Shown here one piece after another: positions 37,865 to 50,660 of a DNA stretch of 64,000 nucleotides; position 1 is the stretch's first letter; the number at the start of each line of letters is the position of its first letter. Below the pieces are notes generated by a model. That model was not told the DNA's origin and ran no database searches. It saw nothing but the letters and a program-made list of their open reading frames with translations. A program made the translations under genes and the position numbers. The stretch comes from Campylorhamphus procurvoides (taxonomy: Eukaryota > Chordata > Aves > Passeriformes > Dendrocolaptidae): positions 1,411,150 through 1,475,149 of the forward strand of contig WBMV01008396.1 of the NCBI GenBank assembly GCA_013396655.1. The letters run 5' to 3'.

Positions 37865-40800
37865 AACATAAGCACAGCCACACAATAGCATGACGTATAT
37901 AAATATACCCATGTAATGTAATGTAAAGTTTTCCAGTGCAATCTCTCCCCAGTTTAATATTACATAGCAGCTTGAAGAAAACTCCAGGTCTTTGTTTTGA
38001 AGCCATTTCTCAAATCTGACTTTTATTTATATTTTGAGATCAAGGGTTGCTTTTATCAGGCAGCTGTATGCTTGGTGCTACAAATGGTGGCAGTACAGGT
38101 GCATGGTTCTAGAGAGATATTTTTGTTCCATATTGAAAGTTCCCATCTCCCCTTTGCCTTTCACAGCCCTGCACTGGGCAATGTGCATACCAGCCTCCTC
38201 AGGCTGCTGAGAATGGTGACCCACCAAGGCCAGCACCTCAGGAAGAGTTCCACTCCCAGGAGCTGCAGCTGAGGTCTGTTTCAGATGAGGAGTTGCAGGA
38301 AGGACTGGGAAACTGCACGAAATGGAGGTGGGCAAACAATAATATCATCACTAATGAGCATCTAATGGGTTTCAGGAGGGCTGTCCTTGTGGAAAATTAA
38401 TAACCAAGGTTGTCAGGATATCAAAGGAGAGCATTAAAACCAAGCAAGGATGGTTGTTTAACAGATTATTGCCTAACAGACCACAGGCTGAAGCCATTCA
38501 TTGTGGTGTCCCCATTGCCTATGATCATACTGGCACAAACTCGGGAACTGTGGTCAGTATGAAATGTGGGGGCAAGGCCATTGCCTCACTTGCGTGTAGC
38601 AAAGCAAGTACGTTCTTCTCCAGGTTTCGTGTGATTCCCTCCCACCTCACCACATGTTTTCCCTGAGTATTTGCACCAGAAGAGACCCAAAAAGCCCCTG
38701 AGCTTTCTCAGGAGCTTTTTCTTCTCCCTCCATCCCTGTCCTCCTTGACAAAAAGCAGGGTGGAAGTGAAAGACTGTGTAGGAGTTTGGCTGCCAGAAAA
38801 CCCACCACACGCCAGAGTGGAAATTTCAAAGGTTTGATCAACTGATCCCTAGACAAGAACAGCATTTCAGATATCACCATTCCTGCTCCAGGTGTAAGCA
38901 AGTAAGTCAGCCAGCAAATATTAGCTTTTGCTTTTCTGAGTGTCACTTTACTCGTATTCATCTATGGAGCCCCATAATAAAGTGTCAGGGAAAACACAGC
39001 ATGATGTGAAGGAGGTCTGAGAACCAACATCTGCCAAAGCCCTGGGGAAAGAAGGAGAGCAAGTAATCAGCACATGGTTTGGAGAGTCTCAATGGAGGCA
39101 CTGAACTAGGTCGTACCATTCCTAAATCACACCTTCGTAAATGAGAAATAGGTTAGCGCATGGGAAGAAATGACAGCCACCTCACAAACACTCATCAGAG
39201 ACATGGAAAGTCCAGTTACAGTTTTCCTCTTTTGTCACCTTCAAGTCCTCACATAGGTTGCGTCACCACTTTCCTGTGGTTTATATTGAGATTCAAACAC
39301 CCTTAGCCCTTTCCCTTCTTCACTGATACATTTTACTGGCTGTAAGCAGTCACTGTTCACAATATTCAAACAACTGATTTTTCCTGATTTCTCACTGAGC
39401 CATTGAATATTTAATATTTTGTTACAAGCTATTTTTATTACAACTCCAAGAAAAGGAGTAGGTAGGCACACTTTCAGAACTTCCATTTAGGTTCAAGTCA
39501 GAGTTAGGTGGGAAGTCAGGCAGTCCAGGCATCCTGATTCTATTCTGCACATATCTATCCTAATACTGAAACTGCTTCCCAATGAACATCATCACAACTT
39601 CAATATTCCTGTACAAATCTGAGTTTAAAAAATAAAACCTGACCAAGTGCCTCTGCTGTGCACTTCCACCTTTCTGGCCTTTAATAACTCTTGGCAACAG
39701 GGAATTGATTTGGAAAATCTGACAGCAGACAGAATCGCTTAGATGGATGCATGCTCAACTTCAGCTTCCATTTTTTTGTAAGATCTCATTTATCCTCATA
39801 GTCTCTGAAGTTACTGATTCTTTGAACCTGACTGCTATTCCACATAAGCAGTGTTTTATGTATAATCAACTTCTTTATTACATAACAACCAGTAACATCT
39901 GAAAGCTTTAAACATATTCTAAAATTTTAATGATAGCATGGAAAGATTTATGGGCAGAGTAAATATCTTTTATTGGCCCAATGATGTAGTCGGAAAAATG
40001 CAGACTTGCTTTTGGGCACCCAAATATTTTTCCGAATTTGAAACAGAAGCTGCAAAATTGTGTCTTGATGCTTGCTGTTTCTTTTGGTCCTGCAGAAGAT
40101 CATGAATATCTGAAGTCTTGCCTGGTTTCCCAGCAGTGTGAGTAGACAAACCTGTGAACCTTACTTTGGTTATACCATTAGATCATCATGGTTACATTAC
40201 ACAACTATTTTAGAGTATTATCAAATTCATTATAAAGTGAAATATCTATGTACTTGTTGATCTTGCCTTTGAATTGTCATATTACATTGCTTTATAAAAT
40301 TGTTTTCAAGTAATACCACACCTCAAAAGTCTTTCTAACCAACCTCTGTAGACACATAATATTTTATGTTATTGTCTAAGTTGTATTTCTTTTTAGCAAA
40401 TCCTTAAAAAAAAATTGTTTACTTGCTTTAGGTCCCTTCTGTGACATTTTCTCCTTAAAGAGAAGGGAAACGAACCATCTGTGGCATAATTTGTAGCTGC
40501 TTATTTGAGGCAGACTGTTCAGAAGGAAGTAAATCTTTCCACAATTTAGAAAGCTTGTGAGGGAAGGAATTTATCCACATTTAGCAGACATTGGGGTAAG
40601 TACATTCTTCTGGAAGCCGCAGGTTTTGGGGGCAATAAATCCTTCCACTGCTATTAGACAGGAGGCAATAAATCCTTTGATCTCTATCACACTCAATGAT
40701 TTTACTCTACTCAGAATGTACATTTCATTACGTACTGTCTTCATTTTCCCATTTTCCTGGGATTAATTTATCCTCCTTTTCTAGGTTACTATCCCTTTTT

Positions 40801-42559
40801 TTAATTAATTGGTTGTACTTCTCAACTGTTCACTATAAAGGCATGGCATTGAGTTACATTACCCATTAAGGCAGAAAATACCTTTTTTTTGCTCCTTTTC
40901 TTTCTTCATCTCAGTAAGGGATTCTGAAGTTGTACCAAATAATTGTACCAAAGTGTTTTCTCTTTTAAATAGGCAAGCATTCTTAAGCTTCTTGAAAGAA
41001 GGTTTTTCTTTAAGAGCCCTTTTACACTTTGGCCAGTTTCAGATCTGACATTTTACCTTGCATTTAGCTACAAGCCTCAATAGGTTCTGCATTGGCCTGA
41101 GAAAATATTTTGTGTAGAAAAATCTAGAGGAACAGATTTTACCTATTAATTCAGCACTATTTTTACCTGAAGTTTGAATTCTGATGCCAGTAGATACATC
41201 TAATTGACAAATTTTAGCAGTCCAGCATGTCACCTTATCTTTCTCATTTTCCCCCGACTTTTCTGTATTAAAAAAAAAAAAGGGCATTTTCAAAAATCCA
41301 TTCGAAACAAAGCATGCCTTTCAGAAATATCCTTTAAAACTCCACCCACTGAGGGGCCAGATGGGGAAGTGGATTTTAGAATGAAACCTACAACTTGTAG
41401 AATACAAGTCGAGAAAGTATCCCAAGTTTTTTAGCTTACCAAGTTTATTTCTGTCAAACAGTGACACCCGGTGGTCAGTCAAACTAACCTAGCATAAAGT
41501 CTTCCAGCCCCAGAGCCTGATTCTACCCTTAAGACGGGGCAGAAAGGAGGGAGGTTTTTGGCAGGGAGGTCCCTAACTGGGAATGAAAGAGACTGAGTAG
41601 CAACTAAAACAAGCACATAGTCAGATATAGAAAGCCTAAATACACTGAACGATCCTTCGTTTTGTTTTTTTTTTCTTCTGGTGGTTAATAACATCACATT
41701 AGACTAGAGATGCTTATCTGTTCCCCTAAGGGTAGGAAATAATTTAAATTTTGTTTATAAATATGTCAAGTATTCCCTTCTGTCACTGCATTCTTTTACA
41801 GCTGTTAGGCTGGGGACAGTTTAAATAAAACTTTCCTACAGGGTGAAACAGTGTTGTCAGACTTTGTTAACCATCTGGAACAGCAAGCTGCTTTTCATGC
41901 CCTGAAATCCCCAAGCCCTACTTTTTTACAGTATATGTAAAATTGATATCTTCCTATAAAAGTATATGACTTAAGCTATGAAATTATAATAAGAAGTTCC
42001 AGACTTTTAATTAAGTCTCTGATCTTACTACTGAGGTGGAAGGCATGTTTGGCACATGAAATATGGGACCAAATGGCTTGCAGAAGCCTCAGCAATGCTG
42101 CAGCAGTGCCAGTTTTCAGGTCCCCGCGGCCCTTCTCTGCCCTTCAGTGCCCTGACACATGACACTAGCAAGTAGTAGTTTTACAAATGAAACTGTGCAT
42201 CCAGCTTACCATCTTCTCTAGCAAAAATTTTTGAGTGAGAGATATTTCATGACCATTGCCAGAGGATTTTCTGTAAACAGTTTGGAATAGGCAAGACTCT
42301 TTCAGCCCATACATGCATGACTCCTTTATGAATGGTGCTCCAGAGTAGGAGTTAATTTGTTGCTGACAAAAATGCCTTTCGAGTACAGCAAGAAAGCAGA
42401 CCAATGAGAGGTAGGAGCAAGACTGGTGGGGTTTTGCTTGAGGTCTCCTCACACAGCCAGTGGATTGTTCACTAAAAAATAGAGGGAGACTGTTCCCTGG
42501 TTCATTCATTCTTCTACCAAGCTCTGTTTCTATTCCTGGTGCTTAAAAAAAAAAAAAAA

Positions 42560-42576
42560 NNNNNNNNNNNNNNNNN
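42560..42576. other. Assembly gap of 17 N within poly-A
   Basis: Unknown bases flanked by A16 (42544-42559) and A12 (42577-42588), followed by another A-run at 42594. A homopolymer sequencing dropout is the likely cause; the true length is unknown. Confidence 0.95.
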
Positions 42577-42851
42577 AAAAAAAAAAAAGGCACAAAAAAA
42601 AAACCCAAAGAAAATCCTATTTCCTGCTTGCATAAATGAGGAGAGCTAATATTCTGTTAATTCTGCTTTGCCTTTACCTTATTAACTCTGTTGTTTCCTT
42701 TTTTTTATACCCTTAAATGGATGGCAAAACCAAGTGAGATTATAAAACTTCTTTGCTATTGTGAAAGATTTTCCATTTTCTCTTATTGATACTTTTCTAG
42801 CTATCTAAATCAAAGTTGTGAGATGGAATTAAAGATGAGAGGGCTGCTCAA

Positions 42852-42866
42852 ATATATATATATATA
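42852..42866. repeat. (AT)7 dinucleotide repeat
   Basis: A short pure AT run, about 280 bases after the N gap. Confidence 0.85.
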
Positions 42867-43544
42867 AAATAGAAAATTTCTAATTTTTCTCAAAGTCCAG
42901 ATTCTGAAATATACTGTTATATTTAAAAGAATCTCAAATATCATAATATGATAAATGCATAGTAAGTCTCTTGGCTAGCCATTAAAGCTTCATAATGATG
43001 TGAGGCAATGCCATGGTACCGTAAAAAAGATATGTTTATTATCTCTGAATGGATTTTATTTATTGGTTTAGAGAAATTTCATGCAAGGCATAATCTATAT
43101 TAAGAGTGTTTTCATTAAACTTCAGGAAAGGGGAATATCTATTTGACATTAGTACTGTTTGTATGTGCTTTATTCCATTCTTTCTGACCTACATACATTA
43201 AAATAATGCTACAGCAATAGCAAAAGCCAGATACTCAAAACTGACTGTCAGTCCACACTTGAGTTTAGTCCCTGAGGAAATAATTTGCTGCACAACATCA
43301 GCAGGGCAAATGAGGTAGTTTCTAAAATTACTTGCAAATAAAATTCTAGAGCTGGTTGTACTAGTGGTTTGAGGTCCAAATTTCCATCTAAAATAAAACA
43401 CTGAATCAAGAACAGGCCAATTATATCTATGACCAGTAGAAAAGGAATGCTAATTTGTTTAAGTTTGGTTGTGCAAAATCACTATGGTTTTGCATTTATG
43501 ATATGGAAATGCATTGCTTTCAAAGAATATATATCTGTCATGCT

Positions 43545-43800
43545 CATTCTTCCTTTACTGCTTTTTTTCAGTTCTTTGCTGTTGTTCAGTCTCCTTTCCT
43601 TCCTTGTTACTCCCCTTTCTTTCTGCTACCAGATTTCAAATCTATCTCTCCCTTTAGTCTCTACGCTTCTGTCTTCCCTCAGTTTCTATCCCTCCTTCTT
43701 CTATCCTCTCTTCAGTTCTTCCTCCTTGTACAACCTGCTACACCTCCTTTTCCAGCATGACCTAATGCTTCATCCTTCTTTTGTGTTTTTTTCCAAATCC
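43545..43800. repeat. Pyrimidine-rich low-complexity tract
   Basis: About 255 bases strongly enriched in C and T on the + strand, with many CTTCC, TTTCT and CCCTTT runs. The purine shortage removes stop codons, which explains two long overlapping + strand open frames here (up to 124 codons). Their translations are Leu/Ser/Phe-rich without a domain, so no gene is called. Confidence 0.8.
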
Positions 43801-46800
43801 TAAGAGACTCCTAGCTATTAAGTTATTTTGAATGTCCATTATATCCTCAGAGTTTCTAAAGTTTAATTAGTAGCTTTTTCAATGCCTTTAGTATCATTTT
43901 TTTGTCTTCACTTCCCCAGCAGCTAAAGATGGGGAGGTTCTTGCACACAGACTGAACATCTATTCAGTCAGCTCTGAAAGAAGAGCATACAAAGAGATGG
44001 AAACTTCTACAGCTATTAGAAAGTTTTGGAGCCCTTACATGTGAGTGTGCTTGCAAATATGGCTGTTACAACCGTGCTTGGTTTTATTTTTCTCCTGTCT
44101 TTTGTTTTTATTTCTACTGTCATTTGGTGTTAACTAGTTGGTTGAAATATTTTGTGTAATTGGACTAAGCAACTATGTTGATAATAAGAGAGAGCCCTAA
44201 AGGTCCCAAATTCTGTAGCCTCAAAATACTTGCAAATTTTCCTTGTTGCCAAATTCTGCCCCTGGCAGACAAAATTCATTTTGTGCTCCATTAGGCTCTG
44301 CTGTCTCCAGTTTTCTCTATCATGCCTGCCCCTTTCTTTCCTTAGCTGCCTTCTACAGGAGCTTCTCTACCACTTAGCATCAAAAATGCAGCTCTTCAGA
44401 AAAACCTGTCAATGCAAGAATTTAAATCTGCAAAAAATTATACAGTAATACCAGCTTGGGGCAATGTACTCTGTACATAAAGAGACCTTTTTATCTTTGG
44501 ATGTTGGTCCTTGTGGCCAATTACTAAACCCATCTTTCCAACTTATTTTTATCACAACATGATAACATAGTAGCTGTCACAAAGACCTGTAACATTTCCA
44601 GCATTAATTCTGCTGATGCACGATTTTGCTTTAACATTCAAAAAATTCCTGAAGTCCAAAATTCCTAAAAGATGTCAAGAAAATAATACATATTCTGGTG
44701 TAATTCCAAGGGAACTTACCTGCCTTGGATCTTTCCTTTCATTCTTTCTTTCTTGCTTGATTGTTTGCTTTCCCTATTTCTTTTAAACAAACAAACAAAA
44801 ATATTATTAATTATTTGTAAATAGTGGCTAGGAATTTCATGTGCACATTTCACTGTCTTAAAATGTCAAAGAATTTAAATTGCATCATTGTGCAACTCCT
44901 TACTCCACTAAGCTGACTGTACATTGCTTTCTGTTCACAATGTTATAACAGTCTTAGTTCAGTGTGGATTTTAATTAAGCAGTTAGAGCAGGAATGGCTC
45001 TAGGGGTTAAGCAAGAATGGCTGAAAGTCTGTGATGTACAAAGCATTTCTAATATGAGAATGCTAGTGTTTAAGAACATTGTTCCAATTCCAGAAGACAA
45101 AAGAAGGCCAAATAAACATTTTATATTGGACAAGAGTTTACATAAATATATGTATATGTACAAAAGATGCGATACAGTGTAGAAAGGCAGCAAAGAAAAT
45201 GGCTAGTGAATGTTTATTCACTGTTCATAATACTGAAAAATTGCTGGGTGCTAATTCATTGATTCACATTGCTCTGGAATTAGGAAGTACTAAATTAAAC
45301 TACAAGTAACTGCAGAGGCCTCCAGATTTTGATAACTCTTTTTCTTGTGAAAAATTCTACTGTATTTTTAAAGAGAAAAAGGCTCACAAAATGCATATAG
45401 TGATATCTCATCATTACTAGGATTCAGTTCTATCCATCTAGAAATATGCTATTACAGAAACAAGAGCTCTTAGCTTAGATTGGGCAGGAACATCTGAATT
45501 CCCCCCTTTACCTTTGAAACCTATGTAGAAAATCAATTAGTACAGTAAAATCATCTTGCATCAGTCTATTCTCTCTCCAGCTGCAGTTCTTTGGCAGATC
45601 TGTGGCAGCTGCAGCAGAAGGCAGCCCTTCAAGTGCAGGTCCTGGAAATCTAGCATGATTTCCACACGCTAGACAGAACTGCAGACTTTGTGCAGAAGAT
45701 CTGCCCTGACCATTTCCTAGTGAACTCAGGGTATCAGTGCAGTGTCCCGGGTTATACAAAAATCTGGTATCTACTTTTTCTTTTATTTTTTCTCCTATTA
45801 TGGCTTTTTGGCTTTTTGGTGCTTTGCCTTCTTTAAATATACTGAACTGCTAATGATTAATGGCTCAAACATTCAACCACCTGCAGGGACCTCCCAGGTG
45901 CTGAAAGAGACTGGACTGATGGTGCTAAAGGCTCAGTCAGTGGAGTGTTTTGCTAACAGTGTGCAGTGGCCACCCACGGCAGGTGCTGAAGGCACATCTG
46001 ACACCTCAGGCTACAAGCTGGGTGTTAAACAAAATAAGGAAAGACACAAATGCAGTGAGCTGGGGTATGATTTCTTTTTCCATACACAGATGATTCAGCT
46101 GTGATAACTCCCTGGGACATGCAGGCACAGCATGAAAGTGTTCATCTCTTGTTGATGATTAATGCTCTATCACAGAGGAAGAGACAGCTGCAATATCTTA
46201 GAAGGTGTCAAAAAGTCCGGAATATCCAGTAACTCACAGTATTACATCATCCAGTGTAAAACTCCCTGCCCCTTAGGAGGTACTGGAGGCATTCCCACTT
46301 GAACCTGAGCATATTTAACTTTGAGTTTTGCGGCTTCCCTTGCTACCAGGGCTTCCACCATCTTGAATGGATCCAGACTGCTACCACTACTTTGACAGAA
46401 CTACAACCACCAACTGAAATTGCAACAACCAGATCTCATAGCTGGATCCAACGGGTGGCTTGCAGGTCCTTCCAGTCCCCTGAGGGGTCCACAGCCCTGC
46501 TTTGACTCCTTGCACCAGCACTGCAGCTTCACTCCAACGCCATGCCAGTATCTGCTGCTATCAAATCCCAGCTATCCACTGTTTCCTGCCAGCGCTGACC
46601 CTCAGCTGTTCCTGCCAGGTTTTCCAGGTGTGTGCGAGGTGAACCATGTGGAAGGTGGTTCTTTTGTCTGTCCTGTTATGAGAAGTAGAAAAACCTGTTT
46701 TATTACAAGAAAATAAATTGAATGAGAGCTACTAACCTAAGATTTATTTTTGGTTTTGATTGTTACTAACCTATAGACATTTCACAGAAGTTGTAAGGCA

Positions 46801-46814
46801 TCCAGTCCAGTTTT

Positions 46815-47225
46815 GGAATGTATGCCAGGGATTAAGCATTTGGGAAAAGAGCAATTACATATTGACTAGGAATATAGCTGACGCAACTTCTTGCCATGTG
46901 TCTGACCATGCAGCCAGAAGAGGTTGACATATTGCCTGAAACTCGGCCCCTGGCATGAGGGGGGAGGCATAGAAGAGCCAATCTGAGAAGAAGAAACACA
47001 CACCCCCTCCTCCATGTTGTAAAATGGGATTGGACCTTAAGAAGGTTTAAAAGCGCGGGTTTTGAATCAGAAGGTGTGCTCCTAAGGATACTGTGTGATC
47101 TGGACATCCAACACGTGTTGTAACCAAATTTTGTTGTTTGCTATATTCCTTTGTTTAATAAAAGACATTTTTCTTACCTGTAGCCACGTGTTTTTTCTGG
47201 GTGGGGGAGGTCAGCTGCCATCTCA
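46815..47225 (+). mobile_element. Probable LTR-like element (promoter plus poly(A) architecture)
   Basis: A compact set of signals in LTR order is seen on the + strand: CCAAT at 46978-46982, a TATA-like TTTAAAA at 47046-47052, and AATAAA at 47157-47162 about 110 bases downstream, followed by a GT-rich stretch (GTGTTTTTTCTGGGTGGGGG). This spacing fits U3-R-U5 of a retroviral LTR. I could not find TG...CA ends with a matching target duplication, so the borders are guesses and the family is unknown. An ordinary promoter next to a terminator is less likely but possible. Confidence 0.45.
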
Positions 47226-49528
47226 ATTTGTAGTGAGTAGGGCTTGGGAAGTATCTCCTCATCATTTGGCTTAACTCAGTTTTATCAGTGTTTTATTAGC
47301 ATTCTTCTTGACAAAGAGTTACTTTTCATTTTCATCCAGGTGTATTTGGTCTCTCTCTCTCTGTGTACTGGAGAAATTAGGGGTATTGAATCCAAGGGAG
47401 GAGCCTGCTGCTTAAGGTCTCCACCCCTCCAAATTGTCTCAAATCTAGGCTTGGGGTAAGTGCAATATTCAGCTTCTTCCATACAAGTCAACTTCTCTGT
47501 CTTCAAAGGAACTCCATAGGTGTGCTAATGGACTGTACAGCAAAAGCGGCACATGAAAGACTCATTTCTTTCAGAGGAGGCACCTTATTCTGCTAAAGAA
47601 CTGGGGAAAGTCTTCAGACTTCATGGTGGCAAGTACAGGGTGTCCAAAAACTCAGCTTTTGTTGAGAGCTGCAGTTTAAGAGGAGCTTCCTCACCATGAT
47701 AGACAAGACCCAGGATGCTACAGTGCCCACTGCTCCCTAATAGAGTGAAGAGTTCTCTCACAGCTGAGAACGCTATATCAGTTTTCACAGTCACTAAAAT
47801 CAGAAAACACATAGTCCACCAGAGAGCAAATATTTCAGTGAATAGGCATAAAGGCATTTGATCCTGCTTTGCAGTACTGCACAAGAAAAAATGTCTGCAG
47901 AAAAGAAAGGAAAATATGTATGCTGTAGTTTTGGGGGTTTTTCCACATCAGGAATTATCTCCATCCTCTTAAACTGAAGACTGCGTGTAAGCAGTGTCTT
48001 GGACTAGCATATATCCTGATGAACACATGCTGATAAACTCTGAGGAGATACAGAAATAATTTAGTGAAGATTTGTGAGTCTCTGGGGTCAGCTAACAAGG
48101 TCTCGCTTTTTTAAGGCATAGCTGAGAACAGGTAGGGGTGGTCCATGATTTTCCGGCACAGACTTGTTGCTGTGATAGAGCAACAGGATTGTTGAGTATG
48201 TTCTTGCTGTGATACAGACTGTAAATATAGAATATAGCTCTCAGGTGTCATATCTATATAATGTGTCATTCAAATAGAGAGAAACATAGTTAGAAACAAT
48301 TTGGTCAATTTTCTGCTTTCATGGTTTGCTGTTACTTTATGATCATCTTCAGAGCAAAAATTCTTTTGCAAAAATCCTTTCAAAATCAAGCTGGGTTTTC
48401 TATCATAGCCTACTAATTTGTCATATTGATTCCCACATTTCCCATTCCCACAAGAATCCTCTGGAATAAATTTCAAGAACATTATTCTATTTACTCTGGT
48501 TTCACAATTTAGGTGTCTGTGACTGCAATAACACTGCTTTCACAGAGACTGAGTGAAATTGTTAGCAGGGAGAAAAATTGTGATGAGATTTAGCTTCAGC
48601 ACATGGATTCAAAGAAGGATTTGGCAGCTGCTAGTTCCAATTTAACTTCCAGCCATCCCATTCTTCAGAGGAATGTTTTAAGGTGTACATGACTCCTTTT
48701 ATCACAGAATATGCTGAGTTGGAAGGGACCCACAAGGATCATTGAATCCAAATCACACGACCATCCCTAAGAATCACACCATGCACCCAAGGGTATTGCC
48801 CAAATGCTTCTTGAATTCTGTCATATAGCATTTCTTACAAATTTTCTTACTTCCATAACTAAAAAAAACTTCTTTAGCCCAATGTTCTCATTTTCTACCT
48901 TTATAAAGTACAGTTCTTGTCAACTTTCATAATGCATGAATAACAAAAAAACCTAAAAGATATACCGCAAATAAAAGTACATCAAAACTTTCCATCAAAA
49001 GTAAATTTACCATAAGTAGTAACAATTGCATTTCTGAAGAACAATGCATAAGGTATTGCTGCATAAAAATTAAAATTATGGAGAATCCACTGCTTTCTTA
49101 GTAGTTTCTTCCAGTGTTATTTACTCTCACTGCTTGTGGTTTGCTATGTTCTTAAATTAAACTTCCCTAGTTTCAGCTTCCAGTTGTTAATTCTTACGAT
49201 ATTTTTCTCTTCTGGATTGAAATATTCTTTAGTAAAAGCTTCATTATTCCTTCTTCCTGATGAAAAACACTTCTTGGTCTTATTGTTGCAAATAGATGGA
49301 CCTTCTGAGCTGTAAGAAATAATCTTCAAGTCGTTAATTGTTTTTTCTCCTTTTTTTATGTACTATAAAAGTTGGCTTTTTTCTTGTGTAAAGTCCATTA
49401 TTGGGGTAAACTGAACCCCCAGTTCTCATTGCCACTGCCCTGGTTGTATATCTGTAGTTGTTTTTTCACTGCAGAGTGACACAGAGCAAGTTCTGATTAC
49501 TCAATCACTGGGATCACTAAACACTTTT
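47226..49528. other. Intergenic DNA around a CR1 fragment, no gene seen
   Basis: Apart from the CR1 piece at 48701-48823 nothing is recognised. Open frames are below about 90 codons and without signature. Confidence 0.55.
48701..48823 (-). mobile_element. CR1 LINE, short 3' fragment
   Basis: ATCACAGAATATGCTGAGTT followed by GGAAGGGACCCACAAGGATC is the reverse-complemented CR1 3' end, of the same GGGACCCACAAGGATC type as the copy at 22105. Similarity is lost after CTTGAATTCTGTCAT near 48823. Confidence 0.9.
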
Positions 49529-50039
49529 TGTTATCAGAGGGGACTGCAGGAGTTGCTTCTGTGAGAAGACATCAGGAGCTGCCCCTGTGACAGCCAGACC
49601 CACTTTCAGCCAACTCCAACACAGCCCTGTCACCGGTCAGAGCTGAGTCAGTCAGTGACATTGGTAGAGTCTCTGGTAACATATTTGAGAAAGGGTAAAA
49701 AGCACTGCACAACAGCTGTAAGAGAAAAAACATGTGAGAGAAACAACACTTTGGATGCCAAGGTCAGTGGAGAAGGAGGGGTAGGATGTGTTTCAGGTGC
49801 CAGAGCAGAGATTCCTCTGCATAGTGAAAGCCATGGTGAGGAAGGCTGTCCCTCTGCAGCCCATGGAGGTCCACAGTGGAGCAGAGATCCGCCTGCAGCT
49901 TGTGGAGGACCCTCCATGCTGGAACAGGTGCATATACCATGAAGAAAACTGTAGCCTGTGGAAAGGAGCCCATGCACGAGCAAGTGTTATGGCTGCAACC
50001 TGTGGGAAGGACACACATTGGAGAAGTTCATGAAAGACT

Positions 50040-50276
50040 CTGTCCTATGGGAGTAACCCTAGGCTGGAGCAGGGGAACAGCATGAGGAAGAAGGTGTGGC
50101 AGAGAAATGTTATGGACTGGCCACAATTCCCATTTCCCATGTCCTTGTGCCACTCAGGAATGTAGTAGAAGAGTAATGGATGAAGCTGAGCATGGGAAGA
50201 AGAGAAGAGGTGGGTAAAGGTGGTTTTGATTTTCTCATCATCCTACTCTTTCATTAATTGAAAATAAATTAATTTC
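50040..50276 (+). repeat. First copy of an exact 237-bp duplication at an N
   Basis: This segment of the LTR (from CTGTCCTATGGGAGTAACCC to AAATAAATTAATTTC) is repeated without any difference I can find at 50278-50514, separated by one N at 50277. An old LTR would not hold two identical copies, so this looks like an assembly error. Confidence 0.9.
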
Positions 50277-50277
50277 N

Positions 50278-50514
50278 CTGTCCTATGGGAGTAACCCTAG
50301 GCTGGAGCAGGGGAACAGCATGAGGAAGAAGGTGTGGCAGAGAAATGTTATGGACTGGCCACAATTCCCATTTCCCATGTCCTTGTGCCACTCAGGAATG
50401 TAGTAGAAGAGTAATGGATGAAGCTGAGCATGGGAAGAAGAGAAGAGGTGGGTAAAGGTGGTTTTGATTTTCTCATCATCCTACTCTTTCATTAATTGAA
50501 AATAAATTAATTTC
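50278..50514 (+). repeat. Second copy of the exact 237-bp duplication
   Basis: Identical to 50040-50276. The normal continuation of the LTR (CCCCAAAGTCAAAACTG) follows only this copy. The first copy stops at the N, as two contig ends with an unmerged overlap would. Confidence 0.9.
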
Positions 50515-50660
50515 CCCAAAGTCAAAACTGTTTTGCCTACACTGTCTTTGTCCTTAACCTACGAGCTTTTCATGGTATTTTTCCCTGTCCTCCTGAGGAA
50601 GGGCAGTGAGAGAATGGTCTGGTGGGCACCTGGTGGCCAGCCACAGTTAACCAGCCGTAT

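Larger units (their letters stand above)
34580..46814. other. Intergenic DNA, no gene seen
   Basis: Holds the 17-N gap, the pyrimidine-rich tract and simple AT repeats. A 14-base direct repeat GGCAATAAATCCTT occurs at 40631 and 40663. A more GC-rich stretch at about 45850-46660 has longer open frames and could be an unrecognised repeat adjoining the LTR-like element, but I cannot name it. Confidence 0.55.
49529..50660 (+). mobile_element. ERVL-like endogenous retrovirus LTR with internal false duplication
   Basis: The stretch follows a long LTR family common in birds that I recall as ERVL-type. It has a 5' part with GTTGCTTCTGTGAGAAG, then a series of roughly 40-base degenerate units, each with a GTGGA/GTGGG...GGA/TGGAGCAG core (49800-50085). 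A 3' part follows with poly(A) signals AATAAA (50263-50268 and 50501-50506), TTTCCCCAAAGTCAAAACTG, and GTGGGCACCTGGTGGCCAGC near the end. No flanking gag or pol is seen, so it is probably a solo LTR. The open frames on both strands at 49650-50085 come from these units. Bases 50040-50276 and 50278-50514 are identical. Confidence 0.8.

Noticed and set aside
43429..43803. 124-codon + strand open frame rich in Leu, Ser and Phe
   Set aside because: It lies in a pyrimidine-rich tract where stop codons are depleted, has no domain, and overlaps a second equally open frame.
49648..50085. Cluster of six or so open frames on both strands
   Set aside because: All fall inside the ERVL-like LTR and reflect its internal repeated units.
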